A stretch of 64,000 nt of DNA from Jejuia sp040720935 (GTDB taxonomy: Bacteria; Bacteroidota; Bacteroidia; Flavobacteriales; Flavobacteriaceae). The notes beneath the pieces are model-generated. The model worked only from the letters and a program-made list of their open reading frames with translations. It ran no database searches and was not told where the DNA came from. Positions 33,899-43,182 of this stretch are shown here, one piece after another (positions within the stretch are counted from its first letter, which is position 1; the number at the start of each line of letters is the position of its first letter). A program made the translations under genes and the position numbers. The DNA is taken from positions 186,001-250,000 of the forward strand of contig NZ_JBFDAE010000003.1 of assembly GCF_040720935.1 (NCBI RefSeq), written 5' to 3'.

Positions 33899-35191
33899 AT
33901 GAGCATAATAATCAATATTCACGCAAGACAAATTTTAGATTCAAGAGGTAATCCTACTGTTGAAGTAGATGTAGTTACCGAAAACAATATATTGGGTAGA
34001 GCTGCCGTACCGTCGGGAGCATCAACTGGAGAGCACGAAGCTGTAGAGTTACGTGATGGCGGAAATACATACATGGGTAAAGGTGTTTTAAAAGCAGTTG
34101 AAAATGTAAACACACTTATCGCAGAAGAATTATTAGGTGTTTCTGTTTTTGAACAAAACCTGATTGATAAAATGATGATTGATTTGGATGGTACGCCAAA
34201 TAAATCAAAATTAGGAGCTAATGCTATTTTGGGTGTTTCTCTTGCTGTTGCCAAAGCTGCGGCAAATGAGTTAAATATGCCATTATATCGCTACGTAGGT
34301 GGTGTTTCTGCAAACACGTTACCGTTGCCAATGATGAATATCATTAACGGTGGTTCCCATAGTGATGCGCCAATTGCGTTTCAAGAGTTTATGATTATGC
34401 CCGTTAAAGCTAAAAACTTTACACACGCTATGCAAATGGGTACTGAGATTTTCCATAATCTTAAAAAGGTATTGCACGACAGAGATTTAAGTACTGCTGT
34501 TGGTGATGAGGGTGGATTTGCACCAAACTTGCCAGGAGGAACAGAGGATGCATTAGATACTATCGCAAAAGCAGTAGCCAATGCAGGCTATAAATTTGGA
34601 GATGAAGTAAAAATCGCTTTAGATTGTGCTGCTGCCGAATTTTTTGTGGATGGAAAATACGATTACAAGAAATTTGAAGGCGATTCTGGAGTGATAAGAA
34701 CTTCTAAAGAGCAAGCTGAATATTTAGCTGAATTAGCTTCTAAATACCCAATTATCTCGATTGAAGATGGAATGGATGAAAACGATTGGGACGGTTTTAA
34801 ATATTTAACCGAATTAATTGGCGACAAAGTTCAATTGGTGGGCGATGATTTATTTGTAACCAATGTTGAGCGTTTATCAAGAGGTATTAAAGAAGGTATT
34901 GCAAATTCAATCTTAATTAAAGTAAACCAAATTGGTACATTAACTGAAACTATTGCTGCTGTAAATATGGCGCATAATGCAGGTTATACTTCTGTAATGT
35001 CACACCGTTCCGGAGAAACTGAAGATAACACCATTGCAGATTTAGCCGTAGCGTTAAACACAGGCCAAATTAAAACAGGTTCTGCGTCTCGTAGTGACCG
35101 TATGGCAAAATACAACCAGTTACTTCGTATTGAAGAAGAGTTGGGAGAAGTTGCTTATTTTCCAGGGGAAAATGCTTTTAAAATAAAGTAA
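33899..35191 (+). CDS. eno: Enolase
   Basis: 430 residues. It converts 2-phosphoglycerate to phosphoenolpyruvate. Catalytic and metal ligands are in place: VPSGASTGEHEAVELRDG, VGDEGGFAPN, the metal-binding ALDCAAAEFF, SIEDGMDENDW and GDDLFVTN, with SVMSHRSGETEDNTIADLAV near the C-terminus. Good Bacteroidota -7 element TAAATTTG at 33866-33873, 26 bases before the ATG, without a clear -33. It has its own terminator. Confidence 0.98.
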   Translation: MSIIINIHARQILDSRGNPTVEVDVVTENNILGRAAVPSGASTGEHEAVELRDGGNTYMGKGVLKAVENVNTLIAEELLGVSVFEQNLIDKMMIDLDGTPNKSKLGANAILGVSLAVAKAAANELNMPLYRYVGGVSANTLPLPMMNIINGGSHSDAPIAFQEFMIMPVKAKNFTHAMQMGTEIFHNLKKVLHDRDLSTAVGDEGGFAPNLPGGTEDALDTIAKAVANAGYKFGDEVKIALDCAAAEFFVDGKYDYKKFEGDSGVIRTSKEQAEYLAELASKYPIISIEDGMDENDWDGFKYLTELIGDKVQLVGDDLFVTNVERLSRGIKEGIANSILIKVNQIGTLTETIAAVNMAHNAGYTSVMSHRSGETEDNTIADLAVALNTGQIKTGSASRSDRMAKYNQLLRIEEELGEVAYFPGENAFKIK

Positions 35192-35217
35192 TAAAGGATA
35201 CTATAATTTCTATATTC

Positions 35218-35251
35218 AAAAGCGATTACTTTTTTAAGTAATCGCTTTTTT
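35218..35251 (+). terminator. Terminator after eno
   Basis: AAGCGATTACTT (35220-35231) / AAGTAATCGCTT (35236-35247), a 12-bp stem with a TTTT loop, followed by a run of T to 35251. It is 27 bases after the enolase stop. Confidence 0.92.
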
Positions 35252-35362
35252 GTGGATATCAATTTTAACAATATTTAAATTAATAAAACCTTTACGCCTG
35301 CGCTTCCTAATCATGAGATATTTTGTAAATTAGCGACACAAAAAGTAAAACTAAATAAATAT

Positions 35363-36649
35363 ATGTCAGATACTGCTACCTTAGAAATTAACGGCGAAAA
35401 ACATGAGTTTCCTTTAATAAGAGGAACGGAGAATGAAGTTGCAATAGATATTAAAACATTAAGAAGTGCAACAGGTGGAGTAATCACTATTGATCCCGGT
35501 TATAAAAATACAGGAAGTTGTGAGAGCGCTATTACCTTTCTAGATGGCGAAAAAGGCATTTTAAGATACAGAGGTTATTCTATTGAAGAATTAGCAGAAA
35601 AAGCACACTTTTTGGAAGTAGTGTACCTTTTAATTTTTGGGGAATTACCAACAAAAGAGAAATTAGATAAGTTTGATAACGACATTAAAGCCCACTCTGT
35701 TGTAGATGATGACGTTAAAAAGATTTTAGATGCATTTCCAAGATCAGCACACCCAATGGGTGTTTTGTCTTCATTAACTAGTGCGCTTACGGCATTTTAT
35801 CCTTCTACTGTAGATGTAAATTCGGAAGAGGAAATGTATAAAGCTATTGTGAGAATAATGGCAAAATTTCCTGTATTGGTGGCTTGGACTTTGCGTAAAA
35901 AGCACGGTTTACCATTAGATTATGGGAGTAATAAATTAGGCTATGTAGAGAATTTATTAAAGATGATGTTTAAAAGTCCAAGTAGTGATTACGAACAGAA
36001 TCCAATCTTGGTTAACGCGTTGGACAAACTTTTAATTTTACATGCCGATCATGAGCAAAACTGTTCAACCTCAACCGTAAGAATTGCAGGTTCGTCCCAT
36101 GCAGGTTTATTCGTGTCGCTTGCCTCTGGTATTTCTGCACTTTGGGGGCCCCTTCATGGTGGTGCTAACCAAGCGGTTTTAGAAATGCTTGAAGCTATTC
36201 GAGCAGATGGAGGCGATACTAAAAAATACATGGCGAAAGCTAAAGATAAAAATGACCCTTTCCGTTTAATGGGCTTTGGGCACAGAGTGTATAAGAACTT
36301 TGACCCAAGAGCACTTATTATTAAACAAGCGGCTAATGAAGTTTTAGCAGATTTAGGGATAGACGATCCTATTTTAGATATTGCCAAAGGTTTAGCAAAA
36401 GAAGCATTAGAAGACCCGTATTTTGTAGAAAGAAAATTATACCCAAACGTTGATTTCTATTCTGGTATTATTTATAGAGCCATGGGAATTCCGGTAGAAA
36501 TGTTTACCGTTATGTTCGCAATGGGGCGTTTACCAGGTTGGATTGCACAATGGCGCGAAATGAGATTAAATAAAGAGCCAATAGGGAGACCAAGACAACT
36601 TTATATTGGAGAAACTGAAAGAGCATTCAAGCCCATAGAAAAGAGATAA
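35363..36649 (+). CDS. gltA: Citrate synthase
   Basis: 428 residues, the type II (E. coli-like) long form with the N-terminal beta domain (ATLEINGEKHEFPLIRGTEN). It makes citrate from oxaloacetate and acetyl-CoA at the entry of the TCA cycle. Catalytic histidines lie in LWGPLHGGANQAVLEML and MGFGHRVYKNFDPRA, and the aspartate in YPNVDFYSGIIYRAMGIP. Followed by a clean terminator. Confidence 0.97.
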   Translation: MSDTATLEINGEKHEFPLIRGTENEVAIDIKTLRSATGGVITIDPGYKNTGSCESAITFLDGEKGILRYRGYSIEELAEKAHFLEVVYLLIFGELPTKEKLDKFDNDIKAHSVVDDDVKKILDAFPRSAHPMGVLSSLTSALTAFYPSTVDVNSEEEMYKAIVRIMAKFPVLVAWTLRKKHGLPLDYGSNKLGYVENLLKMMFKSPSSDYEQNPILVNALDKLLILHADHEQNCSTSTVRIAGSSHAGLFVSLASGISALWGPLHGGANQAVLEMLEAIRADGGDTKKYMAKAKDKNDPFRLMGFGHRVYKNFDPRALIIKQAANEVLADLGIDDPILDIAKGLAKEALEDPYFVERKLYPNVDFYSGIIYRAMGIPVEMFTVMFAMGRLPGWIAQWREMRLNKEPIGRPRQLYIGETERAFKPIEKR

Positions 36650-36676
36650 TAAAATATAGGTTTTTAAATTATTGTT

Positions 36677-36710
36677 AAGCTTCATGAATTTTTCATGAAG
36701 CTTTTCTTTT
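36677..36710 (+). terminator. Terminator after gltA
   Basis: AAGCTTCATGAA (36677-36688) / TTCATGAAGCTT (36692-36703), a perfect 12-bp stem with a 3-base loop, then TTCTTTT. Confidence 0.9.
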
Positions 36711-36802
36711 ATATGCTCTTTTTTATGAGAATAATGTAAAGTACACTTTATAATCCTTAGCTTTGATATATTAAAATAAAAGCATTTATATAGCGATTGC
36801 GA

Positions 36803-37717
36803 ATGATAAAATTAAATATTCAAAACGAAATTTCTAGATTACGCTCAGTTGTTTTAGGAACAGCCGAAAGCAATGGCCCAATTCCAAAAATAGAGGATTG
36901 TTATGATCCGAAGAGTATTGAGCATATCAAAGCAGGAACATATCCTACCGAAGCTGATATGATTAAAGAGATGAATGCTGTATTAAAAGTATTTGAAAAA
37001 TATGATGTTGAAGTTTACAGACCAGAGGTTATAAAAAATTGCAATCAAATCTTTACGAGAGACATTGCTTTTGTGATTGACGATATCATGATTGAAGCCA
37101 ATATTTTACCACATAGAGAAAAAGAAGTGCGGGCTATAGATTATATCTGGAATCAAGTAGCGGAAGATAAGCGTATTATTCTGCCAAAAGAATGTCATGT
37201 GGAAGGAGGAGACGTGATGTCGTGGAACGACTATATTTTTATGGGAACGTATTCAGGAAATGATTATCCAGAATTGATTACCGCACGCACCAATATTCAA
37301 GCAGTAAAAGCGATTCAAGACTTATTTCCGAAGAAAAAAGTAAAAGCTTTTGAGTTGCGAAAATCCAATACCAACCCTAAAGAGAACGCATTACATTTAG
37401 ATTGTTGCTTTAATCCGTTAGGTAAAGGAAAAGCCATTATCCATAAAAATGGATTTTTAGTTGAAAAGGAATATGAATGGTTAGTTGATTTCTTTGGGAA
37501 AGAAAACGTTTTTGAAATAACCAAAGATGAAATGTACCAAATGTATAGTAACGTGTTTTCAATCTCTGAAGATGTCATTATTTCAGAACAGAACTTTACA
37601 AGGCTTAATAATTGGTTAAGAGATCAAGGTTTTACCGTTGAAGAAGTGCCTTATGCTGAAATTGGGAAGCAAGAGGGGCTACTACGATGCACAACAATGC
37701 CTTTGTTTAGAGATTAA
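36803..37717 (+). CDS. Amidinotransferase-superfamily protein (arginine deiminase / DDAH-like)
   Basis: 304 residues from ATG at 36803; a TTG at 36797 in the same frame is less likely. The guanidine-modifying fold is seen in NCNQIFTRDIAFVIDDIMIE, CHVEGGDVMSW (acidic active-site residues), LHLDCCFNPLGKGKAIIHKN (histidine) and the C-terminal nucleophile Cys296 in LLRCTTMPLF. Such enzymes act on arginine, methylated arginines or related compounds; the substrate is not known. A -7 element TAGCTTTG lies at 36758-36765. Another member of this superfamily, ctlX, lies 4.5 kb downstream. Confidence 0.85.
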   Translation: MIKLNIQNEISRLRSVVLGTAESNGPIPKIEDCYDPKSIEHIKAGTYPTEADMIKEMNAVLKVFEKYDVEVYRPEVIKNCNQIFTRDIAFVIDDIMIEANILPHREKEVRAIDYIWNQVAEDKRIILPKECHVEGGDVMSWNDYIFMGTYSGNDYPELITARTNIQAVKAIQDLFPKKKVKAFELRKSNTNPKENALHLDCCFNPLGKGKAIIHKNGFLVEKEYEWLVDFFGKENVFEITKDEMYQMYSNVFSISEDVIISEQNFTRLNNWLRDQGFTVEEVPYAEIGKQEGLLRCTTMPLFRD

Positions 37718-37721
37718 GAAA

Positions 37722-38582
37722 TCATTCAAACAAGGCATTATAATTTCTATATGCTAAAGGTGTCATAAGTAAGTATTTTTTAAATTGTCTATGAAAAAAG
37801 GACATGTTCTCATAGCCACAATTTAAGGCAATATCCAGAAGGTTCTGGTCGGTTTCTTGCAATAACAAACAAGCTTTTCTAATTCTGAATTCATTAAGAT
37901 AATTGGTGAAAGGCCTTTTAAATTCTTTTTTAAAATATTTACAAAACGCACTATTTGTCATGTAAATGAGGTTGGCCATATCCTCAATACTTATTTTTCT
38001 ATGGTAATTATGATCGATATAGTTTAAAATCGAAGCTATTCTCGTATTGGATTTTTCCGTAAAATGATAGTTGGTTTTAGTAATGGATAGTAAGGTTTTT
38101 TCGTTTGATGTTGCCAAATCCAGTAAAATATCAAGTAAGTTTATAAGTTTTTTTCCTGAATGTAATTGATTTAATTGTATCATTCTATCACTTATCTGTT
38201 TCACAAAATCAATGTTAGTAAATTTTATACCCTGTTTTGAAGCTTCCAAAAGCGAATGAACGGCTTGTAATTCTGAATTGTTATTTAAAAAATCATCTAT
38301 AGTCTTGTTGTTCCATTGCACACAAACCGAAATGACACCATCATTATAACCCATTTCATTACGCCAACAATGTGGCACTTCTTTCCCGATGAGAACGAGA
38401 TCGTTTGGTGTAAAGTGGTCTATATTATTACCCACATGTCTTATGCCGCTTCCTTTTACAATATATGTTAATTCGTAATCTTCATGATAATGCCAAGGGG
38501 CGTTAAAATAATCGTTTTCATATATAAAGGCATGAATAGAACCATCTAATTCATGCGGAATATGTTCTAATTTCGGCTTCAT
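37722..38582 (-). CDS. AraC-family transcriptional regulator
   Basis: 286 residues from ATG at 38582 (MKPKLEHIPHELDGSIHAF); an upstream ATG at 38639 would add a 19-residue hydrophobic piece that is not part of the family. N-terminal cupin-type sensor domain (APWHYHEDYELTYIVKGSG, with metal- or ligand-binding-like histidines), then the two helix-turn-helix motifs (ISIEDMANLIYMTNSAFCKY; LLDIALNCGYENMSFFHRQF). Divergent from the kinase gene across a 106-base region, so it most likely controls the sugar cassette. Confidence 0.9.
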   Translation of the reverse strand: MKPKLEHIPHELDGSIHAFIYENDYFNAPWHYHEDYELTYIVKGSGIRHVGNNIDHFTPNDLVLIGKEVPHCWRNEMGYNDGVISVCVQWNNKTIDDFLNNNSELQAVHSLLEASKQGIKFTNIDFVKQISDRMIQLNQLHSGKKLINLLDILLDLATSNEKTLLSITKTNYHFTEKSNTRIASILNYIDHNYHRKISIEDMANLIYMTNSAFCKYFKKEFKRPFTNYLNEFRIRKACLLLQETDQNLLDIALNCGYENMSFFHRQFKKYLLMTPLAYRNYNALFE

Positions 38583-38663
38583 TTGATATGAAATAACTAA
38601 TACTGGACAATATAGTACATAAATTGATATAATTAGCATTTAGTATAAACTTTGTTTTGATAC

Positions 38664-38671
38664 TAACTTTG
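38664..38671 (+). promoter_or_regulatory. -7 element of the sugar-cassette promoter
   Basis: TAACTTTG fits the Bacteroidota -7 consensus TAnnTTTG, 17 bases before the kinase ATG. No good -33 TTG is found at the right distance, which agrees with a promoter that needs an activator such as the divergent AraC protein. Confidence 0.5.
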
Positions 38672-38688
38672 TTACAAACAATTATATT

Positions 38689-39591
38689 ATGAAGGTGCTA
38701 TGTAGCGGTTTAAATGTAGTAGATCTTTTGGTATCTGTACCATCAGAAATTAAGATGGGACAAAAAAACGAATGTGATATCTTACTACAAGGTGGTGCTC
38801 CTGCGGGTAACGCTGCGTGTGGATTAGCAGCGTTAGGAAACGAAACCTATTTTTTAGGTTATTTTGGTGATAATCCATTAAGTACGGTTGCTAAGGATGA
38901 GCTGATAAAGCATGGGGTGAAAAATGATTTTTTCGTTAAAAAAGAAGGTGCAACTCCAGCTATTGCCATTGTTCAAATTGATGATGAAGGCGAACGTACC
39001 GTATTCTATTCCACAAAACATTATATCCCATTTTCCAAAGAGGATATTAATGAAGATGATTTAAAAGGATTCGATTTAATACTGGTGGATGGATATGATA
39101 CTGCTATAAACATTCATTTATTAAAATTAGCAAAAAGCTTGGGATTAAAAAGTGTTTTGGACATGGAATCTGCAGAACAATCTATAATGGAGGAGATGCT
39201 AGCATTATGTTCTGACGCTATTTTGCCTTTGGAAGCAGCTCAAAATATATCTGGAAAAACAGATGCCATTGAAGTCTTAAAATCAGTTTCAAAAATGACT
39301 GAAGCTCAAGTTATCATTACCGATGGTGCCAATGGTTCTTTTGCTTTATCTGAGGGGGAATTAATTCATCAACCGGCATTTAAAGTTGAAGTTATAGACA
39401 CTACAGGATGTGGCGATGCGTTTCACGCAGCTTATGCTTCTGCTTTATTACAAGGTTTTAGTTTAAAAGAGCGCATGTTATATGCCAGTTACTTTGCGTC
39501 GCAAGTAGCGCAACATTTTGGAGGCAGAACATACCTTCCCAATAAGGGTTTTATGGAAAAAAACTGTCCATTATTCATCGATACTAAATAG
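38689..39591 (+). CDS. PfkB-family carbohydrate kinase
   Basis: 300 residues, ribokinase fold. The N-terminal substrate region (LQGGAPAGNAACGLAALG) and the C-terminal signature DTTGCGDAFHAAYASALLQG are present; the catalytic base is Asp243. The usual DTTGAGDAF has a cysteine in place of alanine, which occurs in some family members. It likely phosphorylates the keto-sugar made by the next enzyme, but PfkB specificity cannot be read from sequence. Eight bases separate it from the next gene. Confidence 0.9.
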   Translation: MKVLCSGLNVVDLLVSVPSEIKMGQKNECDILLQGGAPAGNAACGLAALGNETYFLGYFGDNPLSTVAKDELIKHGVKNDFFVKKEGATPAIAIVQIDDEGERTVFYSTKHYIPFSKEDINEDDLKGFDLILVDGYDTAINIHLLKLAKSLGLKSVLDMESAEQSIMEEMLALCSDAILPLEAAQNISGKTDAIEVLKSVSKMTEAQVIITDGANGSFALSEGELIHQPAFKVEVIDTTGCGDAFHAAYASALLQGFSLKERMLYASYFASQVAQHFGGRTYLPNKGFMEKNCPLFIDTK

Positions 39592-39599
39592 AAAGCATT

Positions 39600-41108
39600 A
39601 TGGGTTTACTAGAAAAATCAATTATAGAAGGAGGCATAGTAAGTGACTTATTCGAAAGTGCTATAGCCCCAAAGAAACCAAATTACATTGCGAAAATAGC
39701 CCTTGTTGGGGTAGGACTTGAAGAACATTTTGATTGGCAATCCATTTTAAAAAATTATGCCAATGCTAAAACAGGATTGAAAAACGCTTTACCAAAAGAA
39801 CGATTTGAACTGATAGCATCTGAAGCGCCAATTCAATCTAAAGAGGCTATTTATACGTGGTTAAAGGAGATGCAAGCTCAGGGTATAGACGGTTTAATTA
39901 TTTATCAGGCGTCTTTTATAGCTGGAGATTTAGCGGCCACTTTAGCGCGTTGGTTAAATCAAAATAAAATTCCAGTTTTAAGTTGGTCTCATGATGAAGA
40001 AACCGGTGGAAGACTATCCAATAATAGATTGTGCGGTCAAAATTTTTTGCTGAACATCTTTAATTCTTGCGGTGTAAAATTTTCATGGCTTTTTGAATCG
40101 CCAGACGACGATGCCTTTAATGGTAATATTTTAAAATTTGCAAAATCGGTGTATGTAAAGGCTTCAATCAATCAAAAGTCTGTTGGTATGGTTGGAGGTT
40201 TTCGTGTGCCAGGATTTTACGATTGCGAACTCAATGAATTGTCGCTTCTAAATAGATTCGGGATTAAAGTGGATAGAATAGATTTTGATACCATTTGGCA
40301 GCATGGTAAAAAGTTTACCGATGATATTATCGGACAAATAAAAGAGCAATTGTTAGGGCATTCACTTTGCAAATTCAATAATGTGAATGATGAGCAAATA
40401 AATAAATCGATACGATTATCATTAGCAATGGCAGATTATGCTCGCTTACATGATTATTTAGGAATAGGACTTAAAAATTGGCCCGAATTATTTGACACCT
40501 ATGGCATTGCGGGTGATGGCGCAGGAGCTTTGGTTCAGGATTTAGGAATTCCTGTTGCTGATGAATCTGACATGGGAGCCTTATTAACCATGATTTTAAT
40601 GCATCAGATAAGTTTTGGGAATGCCATTCCAACCTTGGTAGATTTATCGCTTATCAATAAAGATGATAACCGCGTTGGTTTCTGGCATTGTGGAGGTGCA
40701 CCAACAAAATTGATACATCCTGAAACTGGGTTTGAAGTTAGAAATCACAGTATCCTTGAGAATTTTGATGTAGAAAGTAGTATGGGGATGCTGTTGGAGT
40801 TTTTACATAAACAAGGACAAGTAACCATTGCAAAATACCAATATCCTGAAGCTTCAAAAGTGTTGACTTGGGAAGGAAATATTAGACCGTCTGAAATGGC
40901 ATTTAGAGGAAGTTATGCCGAAGTTGAACCTAGAAAAAACTCAGCTGGAGATATTCTAAGCACCGTATTGAATAATGGTTTAGACCATCATTGGATTATT
41001 GGTAGAGGTTATTTACAAAAAGATTTGACAGAACTAAACCATTGGTTGGACATTAGCAATATTGAAATAGAAATAAGTAAAGACCATTTATATGGGCACA
41101 GTAATTAA
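39600..41108 (+). CDS. L-fucose/L-arabinose isomerase-fold protein
   Basis: 502 residues, distantly like FucI/AraA sugar isomerases. Rossmann-like N-terminus (IAKIALVGVGLEEHFDWQSI), segments VLSWSHDEETGGRLSNNRLC and VGMVGGFRVPGFYDCELNEL, and a C-terminal part with FWHCGGAPTKLIHPETGFEV that resembles the end of FucI-type enzymes. Catalytic metal ligands (acidic residues) cannot be assigned with certainty. In the cassette it would convert an aldose to a ketose. The exact sugar is unknown, and the family is divergent. Confidence 0.75.
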   Translation: MGLLEKSIIEGGIVSDLFESAIAPKKPNYIAKIALVGVGLEEHFDWQSILKNYANAKTGLKNALPKERFELIASEAPIQSKEAIYTWLKEMQAQGIDGLIIYQASFIAGDLAATLARWLNQNKIPVLSWSHDEETGGRLSNNRLCGQNFLLNIFNSCGVKFSWLFESPDDDAFNGNILKFAKSVYVKASINQKSVGMVGGFRVPGFYDCELNELSLLNRFGIKVDRIDFDTIWQHGKKFTDDIIGQIKEQLLGHSLCKFNNVNDEQINKSIRLSLAMADYARLHDYLGIGLKNWPELFDTYGIAGDGAGALVQDLGIPVADESDMGALLTMILMHQISFGNAIPTLVDLSLINKDDNRVGFWHCGGAPTKLIHPETGFEVRNHSILENFDVESSMGMLLEFLHKQGQVTIAKYQYPEASKVLTWEGNIRPSEMAFRGSYAEVEPRKNSAGDILSTVLNNGLDHHWIIGRGYLQKDLTELNHWLDISNIEIEISKDHLYGHSN

Positions 41109-41121
41109 AACATTAGAAAAA

Positions 41122-41973
41122 ATGATATACAATCAGAAGTACAATACGCTTAAAGAATTATTCATTGATTACAGAGCAACCCAACGCTGTTTGCCTGCGT
41201 TTAATGTAAATGATAATTACGATCTGAAAGCTGTAGTTGAAGCTGCAGATGAAATGAGTACGAACGTTATGGTAATGACGTATCCACCAGTTGCAGAATT
41301 AAATACTACAGAGGTATTTCGTTCTTTAGTAGATGGCTTTAAAAAAGTATCTCAAAACAATATCTTTTTACATCTAGACCACAGTACCACGGTAGATTTA
41401 TGCAAACGCGCCATAGATTCGGGTTACGATTCCGTGATGATTGATGGTTCTCAGGTATCGCTTGAAGAAAATATAAAAATGACCAAACAGGTTGTAGATT
41501 ATGCCGCTTCAGCCGGTGTTGTTGTAGAGGCCGAAATAGGCAAGATTATGGGGCGTGGTGTTGAGGTAAAAAGCGATAATGATTTCTTAGCCGATGTTGG
41601 AGAAGTGAAAAAACTTTATGAAGCAACAGGTGTTGATATTGTAGCTGTAGGTATTGGTACTGCTCACGGATTTACACCAACTGAACCTAAAATCCATTTT
41701 GATCGTTTAGAGGAAATAGCTCTAGCTATTCCTGCGCCTTTAGTTTTGCATGGCGGTACGGGAATTCCAGATGCCGACATTCAAAAATCAATACTAATGG
41801 GGATGAGCAAAATTAATATTGGTACCATTGTACACAGTACCTATATGAAATATGCTTTAGAAGAAATTCAAAAAGCAGGGGATGGTGCTTACCCTCCTTA
41901 TATAATGAAAGAGGTATTACCTAAAATAAAACATGTGGTAAAAGATAGATTAAGAGCGGTAAATTTTAAATAG
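41122..41973 (+). CDS. Class II fructose/tagatose-bisphosphate-type aldolase
   Basis: 283 residues from ATG at 41122 (MIYNQKYNTLKEL). An ATG at 41092 in the same frame would overlap the previous gene by 17 bases and gives 293 residues. Zinc and catalytic motifs: FLHLDHSTTVDLCKRAIDSG (Asp and His), VVEAEIGKIMGRG, VAVGIGTAHGFT (His) and LVLHGGTGIPDADIQKSI (His and GGTG phosphate loop), then KINIGT. GatY/KbaY-like. It would cleave a phosphorylated ketose to dihydroxyacetone phosphate and an aldehyde. Last gene of the cassette, followed by a terminator. Confidence 0.9.
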   Translation: MIYNQKYNTLKELFIDYRATQRCLPAFNVNDNYDLKAVVEAADEMSTNVMVMTYPPVAELNTTEVFRSLVDGFKKVSQNNIFLHLDHSTTVDLCKRAIDSGYDSVMIDGSQVSLEENIKMTKQVVDYAASAGVVVEAEIGKIMGRGVEVKSDNDFLADVGEVKKLYEATGVDIVAVGIGTAHGFTPTEPKIHFDRLEEIALAIPAPLVLHGGTGIPDADIQKSILMGMSKINIGTIVHSTYMKYALEEIQKAGDGAYPPYIMKEVLPKIKHVVKDRLRAVNFK

Positions 41974-42009
41974 AAGTATTTTTATATCTTTTTATTACAG
42001 GTAGTTAAC

Positions 42010-42050
42010 GACCTGCAAGGTTTCAAAAACCTTGTAGGTCTGCTTTTTTT
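42010..42050 (+). terminator. Terminator of the sugar cassette
   Basis: GACCTGCAAGGTTT (42010-42023) and AAACCTTGTAGGTC (42027-42040) pair with one G:U and a 3-base loop, followed by TG, C and seven T. The words CAAGGTTT and ACCTTGTAGG also occur in REP-like elements of Bacteroidota, so it could be repeat-derived. Confidence 0.9.
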
Positions 42051-42196
42051 TAATGCTATTCATATCTTTTAAAATCAAAAAAGACCTTCTAGGATATCAA
42101 AAGAATTATTTGTTATTGAAATTCAGACATTGTGTTTTAAATATGAATAGAACTCAAGTCAATAAGTCATAGTTTTGAGTTTCCAAATACACAAAG

Positions 42197-42226
42197 TTGT
42201 TTTTATAATAAATAGTAATACTTTTG
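42197..42226 (+). promoter_or_regulatory. Promoter of ctlX
   Basis: TTG at 42197-42199, a 19-base spacer and TACTTTTG at 42219-42226 match the Bacteroidota consensus. The start codon is 20 bases downstream. Confidence 0.75.
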
Positions 42227-42245
42227 TAATACAATTTAAATAAAA

Positions 42246-43181
42246 ATGCAACAAACTACAAACACCATTTTAATGGTTCGTCCTGTGAATTTTAGGATGA
42301 ACGAGCAAACTGCTGTTAATAATTATTATCAGGAAGCTATTGATGGTGTGTTACCAGAAACGATTAATGTTAAAGCTCAAAAGGAGTTTGATGCTTATGT
42401 GGATAAACTTAGAACTATTGGTGTTGATGTAATAGTTGTTAATGATAGAAAAGAAACCGATACACCAGACTCCATTTTTCCAAACAATTGGGTGTCGTTT
42501 CATGAAAATGGCGATGTTGGTTTATACCCCATGTTTGCAGAAAACAGACGTTTAGAGCGTCGGGAGGATATTTTGGAAATTTTGGAAGAAAAGGGTTTTG
42601 TAATCAACAATATAGTTGATTATACAAGTGCTGAGGAAGAAAACATTTTTCTTGAAGGTACGGGAAGTGTTGTTTTAGACCGTGCAAATAGAAAAGCCTA
42701 TTGTGCTTTATCTCCCAGAGCTGATGAAGATTTGTTCATAGAATTCTGTGAGGACTTCGACTATTTTCCCATTGTTTTTACTGCGAACCAAACGGTTGAT
42801 GGCAAAAGGAAACCTATTTACCACACCAATGTAATGATGAGTGTCGCTGAAACCTTTGCGATTGTTTGCTTAAGCAGTATAGACGATAAGAAAGAGCGCA
42901 AAAATGTGATCAACCATTTAAAAGAAGATGGCAAACAAATTGTTGACATTACGGAAGCTCAACTCAAAACCTTTGCTGGTAATATGTTGCAGGTAAAAGG
43001 ACATAATGATGAACGTTTCTTAATAATGAGTAAAGCTGCACATGATGCACTAACTCCATCTCAAATAGCACAAATAGAAACCCATTGTAAAATAGTATCT
43101 AGTTCATTAGAAACCATTGAAACCTGTGGTGGTGGAAGTGCGCGTTGTATGATGGCAGAAGTGTTTTTGCCTAAAGCTTAA
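42246..43181 (+). CDS. ctlX: Citrulline-utilisation hydrolase CtlX
   Basis: 311 residues, guanidine-modifying (arginine deiminase-like) superfamily. NTILMVRPVNFRMNEQTAVN at the N-terminus and the segment SIFPNNWVSFHENGDVGLYP are family marks; the active-site nucleophile is Cys301 in CGGGSARCMMAEVF, and a conserved histidine lies in KPIYHTNVMMSV. CtlX-type proteins hydrolyse citrulline or similar substrates to ornithine. Its stop is only one base from the stop of the convergent histidine kinase gene. Own promoter upstream. Confidence 0.88.
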   Translation: MQQTTNTILMVRPVNFRMNEQTAVNNYYQEAIDGVLPETINVKAQKEFDAYVDKLRTIGVDVIVVNDRKETDTPDSIFPNNWVSFHENGDVGLYPMFAENRRLERREDILEILEEKGFVINNIVDYTSAEEENIFLEGTGSVVLDRANRKAYCALSPRADEDLFIEFCEDFDYFPIVFTANQTVDGKRKPIYHTNVMMSVAETFAIVCLSSIDDKKERKNVINHLKEDGKQIVDITEAQLKTFAGNMLQVKGHNDERFLIMSKAAHDALTPSQIAQIETHCKIVSSSLETIETCGGGSARCMMAEVFLPKA

Positions 43182-43182
43182 A

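Noticed and set aside
42010..42050. Riboswitch or REP element instead of a terminator
   Set aside because: The stem plus seven T directly after the aldolase stop is best explained as a terminator; a repeat origin remains possible.
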